NCBI GenBank assembly: GCA_014380545.1
Contig: JACMJP010000024.1
Span: forward strand, 1-18,112
DNA from: Chitinophagales bacterium
GTDB taxonomy: Bacteria > Bacteroidota > Bacteroidia > Chitinophagales > BACL12
Length of the DNA: 18,112 bases
Direction: 5' to 3'
The position numbers were made by a program, and so were the translations under genes. Under the pieces are notes generated by a model that saw only the letters and a program-made list of their open reading frames with translations, did no database searches and was not told the DNA's origin. Below, piece after piece: positions 7,275 through 15,900 of the stretch. Position 1 is the stretch's first letter; every line of letters starts with the position of its first letter.

Positions 7275-8765
7275 TTATTTTTTTATTCTTTTAAGTATCA
7301 CACCTACATCCAGCCAATACGCTAATATAAAAAATAATATGATCAATAAAAACCGCATGATATAACTCATTATTATGCTGAAATCAAACCAATTCATAAA
7401 TTGTAAACCCAACCAGCATAAAATAATACTCACAAGTAAATACAAACCAATCTTCCTTAAATTATAGGGTACACTATAATACTTCTGCCCAATAAAATAA
7501 CTCATAACCACCATACTAAAATAAGTAATTAAATGCCCCCATGCAGACCCTGTATAACTAAAGCGGGGAATTAGTAAATAATTTACAAGTATTGTAATTG
7601 CAGCGCCCACTAAAACAATTCTTGTAGCATAAAAAGTTTTATCAGTAAGTTTATACCACACACTCTGGTTATAATAAATGCCAAGAAGTAAATTCGCCAT
7701 TAAAAGAACCGGTACAATGTTTAAACCTGCATGATAATTTTCACCAATTATTATTTTAAATATGTCGGGAAACATTCCAACACCAAGAAAAATTATACAA
7801 CATATAATCACAAAATATTTCATTACATCAGCATATGTTCTCCGGGCATTTTTTTCTGATGCATGTGAAAAGAAAAAGGGCTCCGCTCCCATGCGAAATG
7901 CCTGCACAGCAAGGGTCATGAAAATGGAAATTTTATATACCGCACTGTAAATACCAACCTGCTTTAAATTTTCTTCTGTTGTTCCGGGCAACCAGTACTT
8001 TAATAATATCCTGTCAAGTGTTTCATTTGTCATTCCCGCTAAACCGATAATAATTAAGGGTGTACCGTAGCGCATCATTTTTTCCCATATAGTTTTATCA
8101 AAATGTATTTTAAAATAATCTTTAGCAAAAATTAAAAACGTAACAGCACTCGCAATTAAGTTTGCAATAAATACATAAGCAACACCATGTTCAGGGTTAT
8201 AAACGAATCCTGTAAAAGAAAATAATCTGTAATTATCAAGTAAAGCAGGAAGTAAAAAGAAAAAATTAAACAGAACATTAATACCGATATTCAGCAACTT
8301 GATATTAAAATATTTCCAGGGTTTATTCTGCAGACGCAATTTTGCGAAAGGAATATTTACAAGCGTATCAAATGCAATGATGAAAGCAAAATAAATAATA
8401 TACTCACCATGCCCGGAATAGCTCAGCGCATCTGCAATTTTTCCGGAGAAAAAAAGTAATGGCAAAATAAATAAAATCGTTGAAAAAAGTAATGATGCCT
8501 GCGCAGTGCTAAACACAGTCTTATTTTCAGCAAGCGAATTTTCTTTTTTTGCATAGCGAAAAAAAGCAGTTTCCATTCCGTACATAAAAAGTACATTGAG
8601 AAAAGTAACATAAGCATATAGCTCAGAAATAATTCCGTAATCCCCCTGGTCTAAGAAAACCCTTGTATGAAGAGGTGCCAATAAATAATTAAGCATCCTC
8701 ACTAAAATAGTGCTGAGCCCATACACTGCTGTTTGTCCTGCTAATTTGCGGAGCGGATTACTCAT
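7275..8765 (-). CDS. oligosaccharide flippase family protein (Wzx/MATE-like, polysaccharide biosynthesis)
   Basis: This 496-residue integral inner-membrane protein has hydrophobic segments along its whole length, about 12 to 14 helices. The N-terminus (LAGQTAVYGLSTILVRMLNY) is typical of Polysacc_synt/Wzx-type members of the MOP exporter superfamily. These flip lipid-linked sugar units from the cytoplasmic to the periplasmic face during O-antigen, exopolysaccharide or related polymer synthesis. Length and layout are normal for the family. No glycosyltransferase or polymerase is nearby, so the substrate cannot be inferred. It stands alone on the - strand, convergent with one CHU_C protein gene and divergent from another. 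The start at 8765 puts the first membrane helix close to the N-terminus, and a -7-like TAGTTTTA lies 11 bases upstream. MurJ is a less likely alternative. Confidence 0.88.
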   Translation of the reverse strand: MSNPLRKLAGQTAVYGLSTILVRMLNYLLAPLHTRVFLDQGDYGIISELYAYVTFLNVLFMYGMETAFFRYAKKENSLAENKTVFSTAQASLLFSTILFILPLLFFSGKIADALSYSGHGEYIIYFAFIIAFDTLVNIPFAKLRLQNKPWKYFNIKLLNIGINVLFNFFFLLPALLDNYRLFSFTGFVYNPEHGVAYVFIANLIASAVTFLIFAKDYFKIHFDKTIWEKMMRYGTPLIIIGLAGMTNETLDRILLKYWLPGTTEENLKQVGIYSAVYKISIFMTLAVQAFRMGAEPFFFSHASEKNARRTYADVMKYFVIICCIIFLGVGMFPDIFKIIIGENYHAGLNIVPVLLMANLLLGIYYNQSVWYKLTDKTFYATRIVLVGAAITILVNYLLIPRFSYTGSAWGHLITYFSMVVMSYFIGQKYYSVPYNLRKIGLYLLVSIILCWLGLQFMNWFDFSIIMSYIMRFLLIILFFILAYWLDVGVILKRIKK

Positions 8766-8776
8766 ACCTGAATTCG

Positions 8777-8784
8777 TAAAACTA
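8777..8784 (-). promoter_or_regulatory. possible -7 element for the flippase gene
   Basis: Read on the - strand, 8784 to 8777 gives TAGTTTTA, one base off TAnnTTTG, ending 11 bases before the flippase start codon. No convincing -33 box lies at the right distance. Confidence 0.3.
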
Positions 8785-8852
8785 CATGATTTGGAATTTT
8801 ATTTTTTGCAGAACAAACATTGTTTATCTACCACTCTATGTGTTTTGCAAAA

Positions 8853-8870
8853 TAATTTTGGCTAACTTTA
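8853..8870 (+). promoter_or_regulatory. two candidate -7 elements for the 972-residue secreted protein
   Basis: TAATTTTG at 8853-8860 is a full match to TAnnTTTG, and TAACTTTA at 8863-8870 is a one-off match, 21 bases before the start codon. Neither has a clean TTTG box at 19-21 bases. A TTTG at 8844-8847 lies 15 bases before the second. The 126-bp divergent gap thus probably holds back-to-back promoters. Confidence 0.4.
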
Positions 8871-8891
8871 AAATCGCAAACCCGTTAGCCT

Positions 8892-11810
8892 ATGATGAAA
8901 CTGTACGCATTCATTTTTTTAGTTTGTATTTCTTCGGTTCTCTCTGCCCAAACATTCCAGTTATATGCAGAAGATTTTGACCTTGATTATGCAGGCAGCT
9001 TTATTTTAAATACTGCAGGGCCGGGCGATAGTATCGGAACAAATTCATGGATCATTAACGACAGTTATGATGGCGGTTTTGGATATCCGAATACAACGCC
9101 GCAGGACAGTGCGGTAGGAGGAACAATCGGACTGGCACCTAACAGCACTTATCTGCATATTTATGATGAAGAAGGTGCACCAGCAATTACTAATGCATCT
9201 TATGATCCTTCTGACCCGAGCGATTATATGGCGCAAATGGCTGCCGGTTTTTGTACGCTCGGATTAATTGATATTGAGTTTACTTTTTTTTATTTGTGCG
9301 AAGGTTCTCCAACTGCTTATGGACAAGTTTATTACAGTGCAGACGGTGGCCCATGGACACCTATTGGTGAAGCATTATATAATGATCAGCATTTATGGAA
9401 GTATGAAGTAATAACTGATCCGGTATTTGAAAATGTACAGGACCTGCGTTTCGGTTTCAGATGGGTAAATGATGATGCAGGTGGGGATAAAACTATCAGT
9501 TTCGGTATTGATGATATTATTGCAGTTGGAACATATGATGATGCAACAGCGGGAATTGATATTACAATTGATTATGTTTTTCCTGATCCTGTTTGTGCAT
9601 TAAATACCTTAATTATCGGCTGGAGTTTGAGCGATCCGTTATGCGATGGAACCTATGAAGTTGAATTATCAGGGCCGGGCGGAACATTCGGTTCACCGGA
9701 TGGACTCGGGGTATTTACAATTTTTGCTAATGATACTGTTGGAGCAGTTGCTGTAATTATTCCCGGCACAGCCACTGAAGATATTTGTTATAAGGTGCGC
9801 ATTAACAGGGCATCGCCATTGCCAGTAATTACAGGTGAAGCAAGTGTTTGTTTCGAAGTACAGGATTGCCCCAATGAAATTACAACATTGCAACCCGTTG
9901 TAACCTATGATACAAATGCCGTGTGTATTAATTCCGTAATTGATGTTCCTTTTTATTCAACAGGTGTTTATGCTCCGGGTAATGTTTATGAAGCACAATT
10001 AAGCGACAGCACAGGAAGTTTTTTAATCAGTTATTCTGTAATAGGAACATTTACAAGCAGTGCAACTTATGACCCTGCATTAGGCTCTCCTCCCGGAACG
10101 GTTTCAGGAATTGTTCCAACTGTTCCTCCCGGTTGTAATTATAAAATAAGAGTTGTATCAAGTTCACCTGCAACAACAGGGACAGAATTCGGAACGGTCT
10201 GCATTCAGGAATGCGATATAGAAACAAATAATATTACAGATATTTATTTATGCATTAGTGAAGAAGTTGGTGATACCATTACGATGCCTTATGATATTCA
10301 TGTGTTTGATGAGATTGCAGAATATTGCGATGATAATATTTTTACCGTTGAAGTTTTAGACCCAGTATTTTTTACACAGGTAAGTATTGATGATCTTGGT
10401 TTTACTGTTGATACAGAATCCGGAACAATTGAATTAATGATACCGGGTTATTTTGATTTGGTAGCATTAGGATTAGATGCAGGCATCTGGTATTTAAGAG
10501 TAAATGCAACATGTGCTGATCCGTATGAAAATTCTCTCGGCACGTTAATTCATTTAACTATTGGTGCACCTGCTGATGACGCTCCGGTATTAACTCCATC
10601 TGATACATTATTATGCGAAGGTGCAGTTGCTTATGCAACAATAGCTCCCTATAATCCAAATTCACAATATCAATTTCAATTCGGCACAGGAACACCATTT
10701 ATCTGGCCCTATAATCCTATTTATATTGATTTTACAGGATCAACAGGTGATGTTACATTAAGGGTTAGGGAAATTAATTACGGCTGTCCGGGCCCATGGA
10801 GTGAATATATAACCTTTCATGTTATTGATGTACCGGTTGTTGCAATAGCAGGTCCGCTGCAGGTTTGCACAGGTGATACAACAACATTTTCTGTTCCGTA
10901 TTTTTTAAGCACATATTATGACTGGACAATTAGCGGAGGAACTATTGTTGACACAGCAAATAATGAAATTGATGTGGTGTGGGATGAAACAGGAGTTTAT
11001 ACTTTAACCATTTTTGCATTAAATGAATGTGGCAGCGGAACAGGAAATAAAAATATAACTGTAATTCAAACAACACCAATAAATGATTTACCCGATCAAT
11101 TAATTTGTACCGGCACTGTTGTGAATTTAAATGCAAATACACCGGGTGTAACAGAATACATGTGGTACATTGATTCATCAAATGTGTGGACGGATTTTTA
11201 TTTTACAACTGCTCCCGACACTACTACTACATATGTTATTTTAGCTGAAGATGAAGAGGGTTGTCCGAGTACAGATACAATAACAATTTTTATAGAAAAT
11301 CCGGAATTTGAAACAGATACTGCAGAATATTGTATTGGCGCAAATACAATTTTAGATGCAGGCCATCCGGGATCAACATATAATTGGAATACCGGAGAAA
11401 ATACACAAACAATTACTTCCGGTGTTGCCGGAAATTACACTGTAACAATTGATCCGCCTGATAAAGTATGCAACATCACTAAAACAATTATATTAAATGA
11501 AGTAATAGAAGGGTGCCCTCCAATTATTTATATACCGAATGCATTTTCTCCCAATAATGATGGCGTAAATGATTTTACCATGCTTATTGGTGTTGCAGTA
11601 TCTGACCTGCATTTAAGCATTTATAACCGCTGGGGCGAATTAGTGTATGAAACAAATGATATTAATATAATTAACAATACAGACATTGGCTGGGATGGAA
11701 AACAAAATGGTGAAGACGCAGAAATGGGTGTATATGCTTATCTGCTAACAGCAACCGGAGAAGATGGAAGTGTCTTACAGAGGAAAGGAAATATTACACT
11801 GGTGAGATAA
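8892..11810 (+). CDS. large secreted multidomain protein with PKD-like modules and CHU_C (type IX, type B) sorting domain
   Basis: This 972-residue protein begins with a signal peptide (residues 1-20, ending VLSAQ). An N-terminal module (about 21-215) resembles the jelly-roll 'choice-of-anchor'/MAM-like domains of Bacteroidota surface proteins: an EDFD start, then FGIDDI near the end. Several beta-rich Cys-containing segments follow (about 225-560), then a PKD-like module (about 646-725, with the W-T-I-S-G-G core at 678-683). Two short Cys-bearing Ig-like segments come next (about 730-870). The CHU_C domain (about 876-972) carries PNAFSPNNDGVND, YNRWGELVYE and GWDGKQNGED. The predicted fate is export by type IX secretion and surface attachment or release. 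No catalytic motif is visible. Its tail is clearly related to that of the 741-residue protein, but the N-terminal halves differ. A strong terminator follows. Confidence 0.9.
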   Translation: MMKLYAFIFLVCISSVLSAQTFQLYAEDFDLDYAGSFILNTAGPGDSIGTNSWIINDSYDGGFGYPNTTPQDSAVGGTIGLAPNSTYLHIYDEEGAPAITNASYDPSDPSDYMAQMAAGFCTLGLIDIEFTFFYLCEGSPTAYGQVYYSADGGPWTPIGEALYNDQHLWKYEVITDPVFENVQDLRFGFRWVNDDAGGDKTISFGIDDIIAVGTYDDATAGIDITIDYVFPDPVCALNTLIIGWSLSDPLCDGTYEVELSGPGGTFGSPDGLGVFTIFANDTVGAVAVIIPGTATEDICYKVRINRASPLPVITGEASVCFEVQDCPNEITTLQPVVTYDTNAVCINSVIDVPFYSTGVYAPGNVYEAQLSDSTGSFLISYSVIGTFTSSATYDPALGSPPGTVSGIVPTVPPGCNYKIRVVSSSPATTGTEFGTVCIQECDIETNNITDIYLCISEEVGDTITMPYDIHVFDEIAEYCDDNIFTVEVLDPVFFTQVSIDDLGFTVDTESGTIELMIPGYFDLVALGLDAGIWYLRVNATCADPYENSLGTLIHLTIGAPADDAPVLTPSDTLLCEGAVAYATIAPYNPNSQYQFQFGTGTPFIWPYNPIYIDFTGSTGDVTLRVREINYGCPGPWSEYITFHVIDVPVVAIAGPLQVCTGDTTTFSVPYFLSTYYDWTISGGTIVDTANNEIDVVWDETGVYTLTIFALNECGSGTGNKNITVIQTTPINDLPDQLICTGTVVNLNANTPGVTEYMWYIDSSNVWTDFYFTTAPDTTTTYVILAEDEEGCPSTDTITIFIENPEFETDTAEYCIGANTILDAGHPGSTYNWNTGENTQTITSGVAGNYTVTIDPPDKVCNITKTIILNEVIEGCPPIIYIPNAFSPNNDGVNDFTMLIGVAVSDLHLSIYNRWGELVYETNDINIINNTDIGWDGKQNGEDAEMGVYAYLLTATGEDGSVLQRKGNITLVR

Positions 11811-11831
11811 ATAAATTCTAAAACAAAATAA

Positions 11832-11871
11832 AAAATGGCAGATAATAAATCATTATTTGCCATTTTATTTT
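11832..11871 (+). terminator. rho-independent terminator after the 972-residue protein gene
   Basis: A 15-bp stem pairs 11832-11846 with 11852-11866 around a 5-base loop, with one G-T wobble and otherwise perfect. It is followed by ATTTT. The stem begins in an A-rich run, so it could also stop transcription from the other side. Confidence 0.85.
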
Positions 11872-11885
11872 AAATCAAAAAATGT

Positions 11886-12270
11886 ATGAAAACTACAATG
11901 ATGCTTATTTTTAGTTTATACTCCTCCTCTCGTTTTCACAAACCATCCTGAAAAAATAGTACAGCAATAATTAGATGCATATAACCGCCATGATATAAAA
12001 TCATTTCTTGCAACCTATTCTGACAGTATTGAAATTTATAATTTTAATAATAATGAATTAATTTATTCTGGAAAAGAGGCTATGGAAAAAGATTATGTAC
12101 AGTTATTTAAAAATTCTCCTGAAAATTATGCTGCATTAAGAGGAAGAATTATACAGGGAAATTTTGTGATTGATAAAGAATATGTCACCGGTAGAGAATA
12201 TAATTTTGACGCAACTGCAATTTATGAAGTAGAGGATGGTTTGATTGTAAGAGTTTGGTTTATGTGGTGA
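11886..12270 (+). pseudogene. broken NTF2/SnoaL-like gene (frameshift plus in-frame stop)
   Basis: Translation from ATG 11886 gives a signal-like start (MKTTMMLIFSLYSS) that runs out of frame and stops at TGA 11949-11951. In the next frame the text continues sensibly from about 11929 (LVFTNHPEKIVQQ), meets TAA at 11968-11970, and then reads through to the stop at 12268-12270. Removing one T near 11928-11930 and reading the TAA as CAA would restore a protein of about 127 residues. It has a signal peptide, then LDAYNRHDIKSFLATYSDS and, near the C-terminus, AIYEVEDGLIVRVWF. That pattern belongs to small NTF2-like (SnoaL/ketosteroid-isomerase fold) proteins of unknown substrate. A fragment from ATG 12082 could still be translated (62 residues) but lacks half the fold. 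Sequencing error could mimic one lesion, less easily both. Confidence 0.75.
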
Positions 12271-12439
12271 AATAACTTTAAAATTTCGGTGCAGGTAGCA
12301 CTGATAGAAAATCTTTCAATTCAAGACTGGCAATTTGTGAAAACCCCGAAGTATTTGAATAATAATTTTCATTTGTAAAATAATTTGATTCGTCATTCGA
12401 CATCATTGTAAATCATTTATTCATTTAAATTTTACAACA

Positions 12440-12724
12440 ATGACAAATCAAATTTTAAAAGTGATTCTCGGTGGTATCCTTGCCGGGACACTCATCTTCT
12501 TTTTTCCTTTCATTCTGCCAATCATTGGAATCTTTTTTCTGATCGGGCTTATTTTCCGGCTGGTTGGAGGCTCACACCGTGGATGGGGACGGAATTATTA
12601 CAATGAAAAATTTAAAAATATGACTGCCGAAGAACGCAAAGTTTTTTTTGAAAAATATGGATATGGCTGTTACCCAAAAGAGTTTCGTGAAGTCGAAGTA
12701 AAAACGGACACACAAAAAATATAA
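12440..12724 (+). CDS. small membrane protein of unknown function
   Basis: This 94-residue protein begins with a long hydrophobic stretch (about residues 5-43), enough for one long or two short membrane helices broken around Pro23/Pro27. A basic segment rich in Gly, Arg and Trp follows, then a charged soluble tail with NMTAEERKVFFEKYGYGC and an acidic/Lys end. I do not recognise a named family. Codon use and base composition fit the surroundings. The next small gene starts 31 bases later on the same strand, so the pair is probably co-transcribed. A weak promoter candidate is ATTG at 12405-12408 with TAAATTTT at 12426-12433, spaced by 17 bases. Confidence 0.7.
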   Translation: MTNQILKVILGGILAGTLIFFFPFILPIIGIFFLIGLIFRLVGGSHRGWGRNYYNEKFKNMTAEERKVFFEKYGYGCYPKEFREVEVKTDTQKI

Positions 12725-12755
12725 CCCTGTTTAATAACTTATTAAAAACAAAATT

Positions 12756-12938
12756 ATGAGAAGAGGAACAAGAATTTTTATTGCAATTGCTGTAGCAGCA
12801 ATTACTTTTACAACACTCCGGCTAACAGTTGGTTCAAGATATTACAGTCACTGGTCAAATAATTCATCCGGTAATCACTGTAATTGGAATGATGAAGATG
12901 CGCAACAAAATGCAAAAGGAACAGCAGAAGATTTATGA
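12756..12938 (+). CDS. short membrane-anchored or exported protein of unknown function
   Basis: This 60-residue protein has a basic N-terminus (MRRGTR), one hydrophobic segment (about residues 7-22) and a hydrophilic tail rich in Ser, Asn, His and Trp, ending acidic. It looks like either an uncleaved signal anchor or a very small exported protein. No family is recognised. It shares a strand with the 94-residue membrane protein and is the last + strand gene before the convergent BNR-protein gene. A short inverted repeat lies after its stop. Its brevity leaves some doubt that it is translated. Confidence 0.5.
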   Translation: MRRGTRIFIAIAVAAITFTTLRLTVGSRYYSHWSNNSSGNHCNWNDEDAQQNAKGTAEDL

Positions 12939-12950
12939 ATTATAAATTTT

Positions 12951-12983
12951 GGACAAATTCGGAATCTAATTCCGAATTTGGCC
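12951..12983. repeat. inverted repeat between convergent genes, possible bidirectional terminator
   Basis: CAAATTCGGAAT at 12954-12965 pairs perfectly with ATTCCGAATTTG at 12969-12980 across a 3-base loop. Two further G-C pairs sit outside one mismatch (12951-12952 with 12982-12983). It sits between the stop of the 60-residue gene and the stop of the BNR-protein gene. Neither strand has a T tract directly after it, so it is not a textbook terminator. Confidence 0.55.
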
Positions 12984-12996
12984 AATTCGAGCCTCA

Positions 12997-15900
12997 TCAC
13001 TCAACCTCTATCACACTCTTCTTCTGCTCACCTGCAATTTTATTTAATGCAGCTACATTTTCATCAATTAACTTTTTCAACTTTGCTAATTGCGTATCCG
13101 CTCTTGCCGAAAGGTCATTATATTTATCTGTCATACTTTTTGTCGGCCCGCTATCGGCTGTTTGCAAAAATGAATTAAGAGATGTAAGTTTTTCTTCAAT
13201 CTTTACCGGATATTTTAAATTATCATAAAAGGCAAGAATTGTTTCGTTATATAATTCACCGCCAATTGTATTTAAACTATCAATTAATGGCTTGCTTATT
13301 TTTTTAAACTCTCTAACTTTGTTAGAATCGGTTTCCGAAGCAAGATAAGTTTTAATTTGCTCTCTGATCGTTCTTATTTGTTTTGTCGCTTTGCTTATTT
13401 CTGTTACCTTATCGTTTATTTTTTTGCTCAGATCAAACTGCGCCTGCAGGTCCTGTTGTGTTGCAGGATTGCGGTGATCTTTTTTAATGATAAATTTTTG
13501 TTCATTAATTAATGAATCTCCTATAAATAATTTAGTAGTATAATTTCCCGGCACTGCAAGAGGTCCTGAAACTGTCCCGTCAAATATGGCGCTTGTATCG
13601 GCAGTGGCATCAGGATAGCGCATATCCCAGATAAATTCATGCATACCTTTTTGAGCATTTAATTTTCCGTCTTCCGGTTTTTTTGTATTCTTATAAAATT
13701 GATTTCTTTTTTCCGGTAAAGGCGTTTTCTTTTTATCATAAATACTTGAATAAGTAATGATCGTATCTCCATCTGCTTCATAAAAAATAATTTTTAATTC
13801 CTGTGCCGTTGTGTCTTGCAAGGTATCAGCTAAATAATATCTCACCTTTACGCCAACAGGTTCGCTCTGCCCGCTTTGATCATCCGCTATTTCTCCTGTC
13901 CAGGGTTCTCCCGATGTTCTATATGCTTCGTGAATTTCATATAAATAGTTTTGTGTAGTATCCCGTCTCAATGATAAATCAGCTAATTCATATAAAGGTG
14001 TAATATCATCCAATATCCAAAAACTTCTTCCGTGCGTCGCAATTGCAATATCCCTTTCATCCTTATGTATTTGAATATCTGTTACTGGTGTGGTTGGTAA
14101 ATTTAATTGTAAGCTTTGCCAGTTTTTTCCATCATCAAAAGAAATATAAACTCCTGTTTCAAGTCCGGCATATAAAATTCCCTTTTTATTAGGATCATTT
14201 CTTACACATCGATTATATATTGGTAGCCCGTTTATAATTTTTGTCCATGTTTTTCCATAATCATTTGTTTTAAAAATATATGGTTGTGTGTCTCCCAGTT
14301 TATATCTTGTTGCAGAAATATAACATGTACCCGGATCAAAATGTGATGGTTCAACAAAACTTATCATACTCCATTCTGGTAAATTAGTTGGCGTAACATT
14401 CGTCCATGTTATTCCATTATCTTTTGATAAATGAATGAATCCGTCATCAGATCCTGTCCATAAGATACCGGGTTCCAAATAGGATTCTGCAAATGCAAAA
14501 ATGGTAGCATAAAATTCAACACCTGTATTATCTTTTGTAACAGGTCCACCGCTTGATTGTAAAGTCTTAGGATCATGTCTTGTTAAATCAGGAGAAATTG
14601 TTTCCCATGTATTTCCGCCATCAAAACTTCTGTGCACATAATTACTTGTTGCATATAAACATTTAGGATTGTGCGGGGAAATTGCGATGGGAAATGTCCA
14701 GTTAAATCTTTTTTGTGCTGAGATTGCGCCATCGCCATAATGTATTTCAGGATTTACAGAAATAAACCTGTACATATCATTGTCTTCATTAAACGTTGAC
14801 ATGATACCATCGTATTCACCGCCATAAGTAATTTTATTATTCAGGGGATCCGGAACAATAAATCCTGCCTCACCGCCGGCTACCCACCTCCAGTCTTTTT
14901 CATCAATCGTTGTATTACTTGTTCTGGATTTTATTTTAATGGAAGTATTATCCTGCTGTCCGCCATATAAATTATAAGGAAAAACATTGTCAATATTTAC
15001 ATGGTAAAATTGCGCAGTGGGAATATCAATATCACTCCAGTTTTTTCCATCATCAAATGTAACTGTTGGTCCGCCATCACCACCAATAATGAAATTATCC
15101 GGATCGTTTGGATTGATCCACATTACATGATTATCCCAGGTAATTGTATGCGCACCAGAAAAAGAATTTCCGCCATCAATACTTCTTAAATAATACACCT
15201 GCATGCAGTGCAATTCATTGTCATTTTTCGGATCAACATAAATATTATTAAAATACCAGGGGCGCTGCATCAGATTCAAATCGGCAGTTAATAAATTCCA
15301 TGTTTCACCGCCATCAGTTGATTTATAAATTCCACCATTATCTTTATTTTCAACACTTGCCCAAATATGATTTTGGTTTATAGAAGAAATAGTAATATTT
15401 ATTTTACCCATTAATCCTTTCGGCATTCCCGGATTTTCAGAAACGAGTTTAAATGTATTTCCTCCATCTATACTTTTATATAACCCGCAACCTTTTCCTC
15501 CTGCATTTAATGAGTATGGAGTTCTTCCCGCTTTATACATGCTTGCATAAATAACATTCGGGTTTAGCGGATCCATTTTCACATCAACACAACCGACAGA
15601 ATCATTTATTCCCTTTAAAATTAAATTCCATGTATTCCCCCCATCAGCAGTTCTATATAAACCTCTTTCTTTATTTGGTTTCCATACATTTCCCTGTGCA
15701 GCAACATACACAACATTTTCATTTTGCGGATGCACTGCTATTTCACCTATTGCATAACTTTCTTTTAAGCCGATATGCTTCCATGTTTTTCCCGCATCAA
15801 TACTTTTATAAACTCCATCACCAAAAGAAGTATTACCCCGCATTTCCACCTCACCCATTCCTGCATAAAGAATATTCGGATTATTTTGCGCAACAGTTAT

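Noticed and set aside
11882..11914. Alternative ATG at 11882 for the broken NTF2-like gene
   Set aside because: Its frame ends after 10 codons at TAG and gives no signal-like peptide. ATG 11886 gives a plausible signal peptide.
12935..13228. + strand open frame of 97 codons overlapping the 3' end of the BNR-protein gene
   Set aside because: It overlaps the inverted repeat and the coding end of a well-supported gene, and its translation has no recognisable features.
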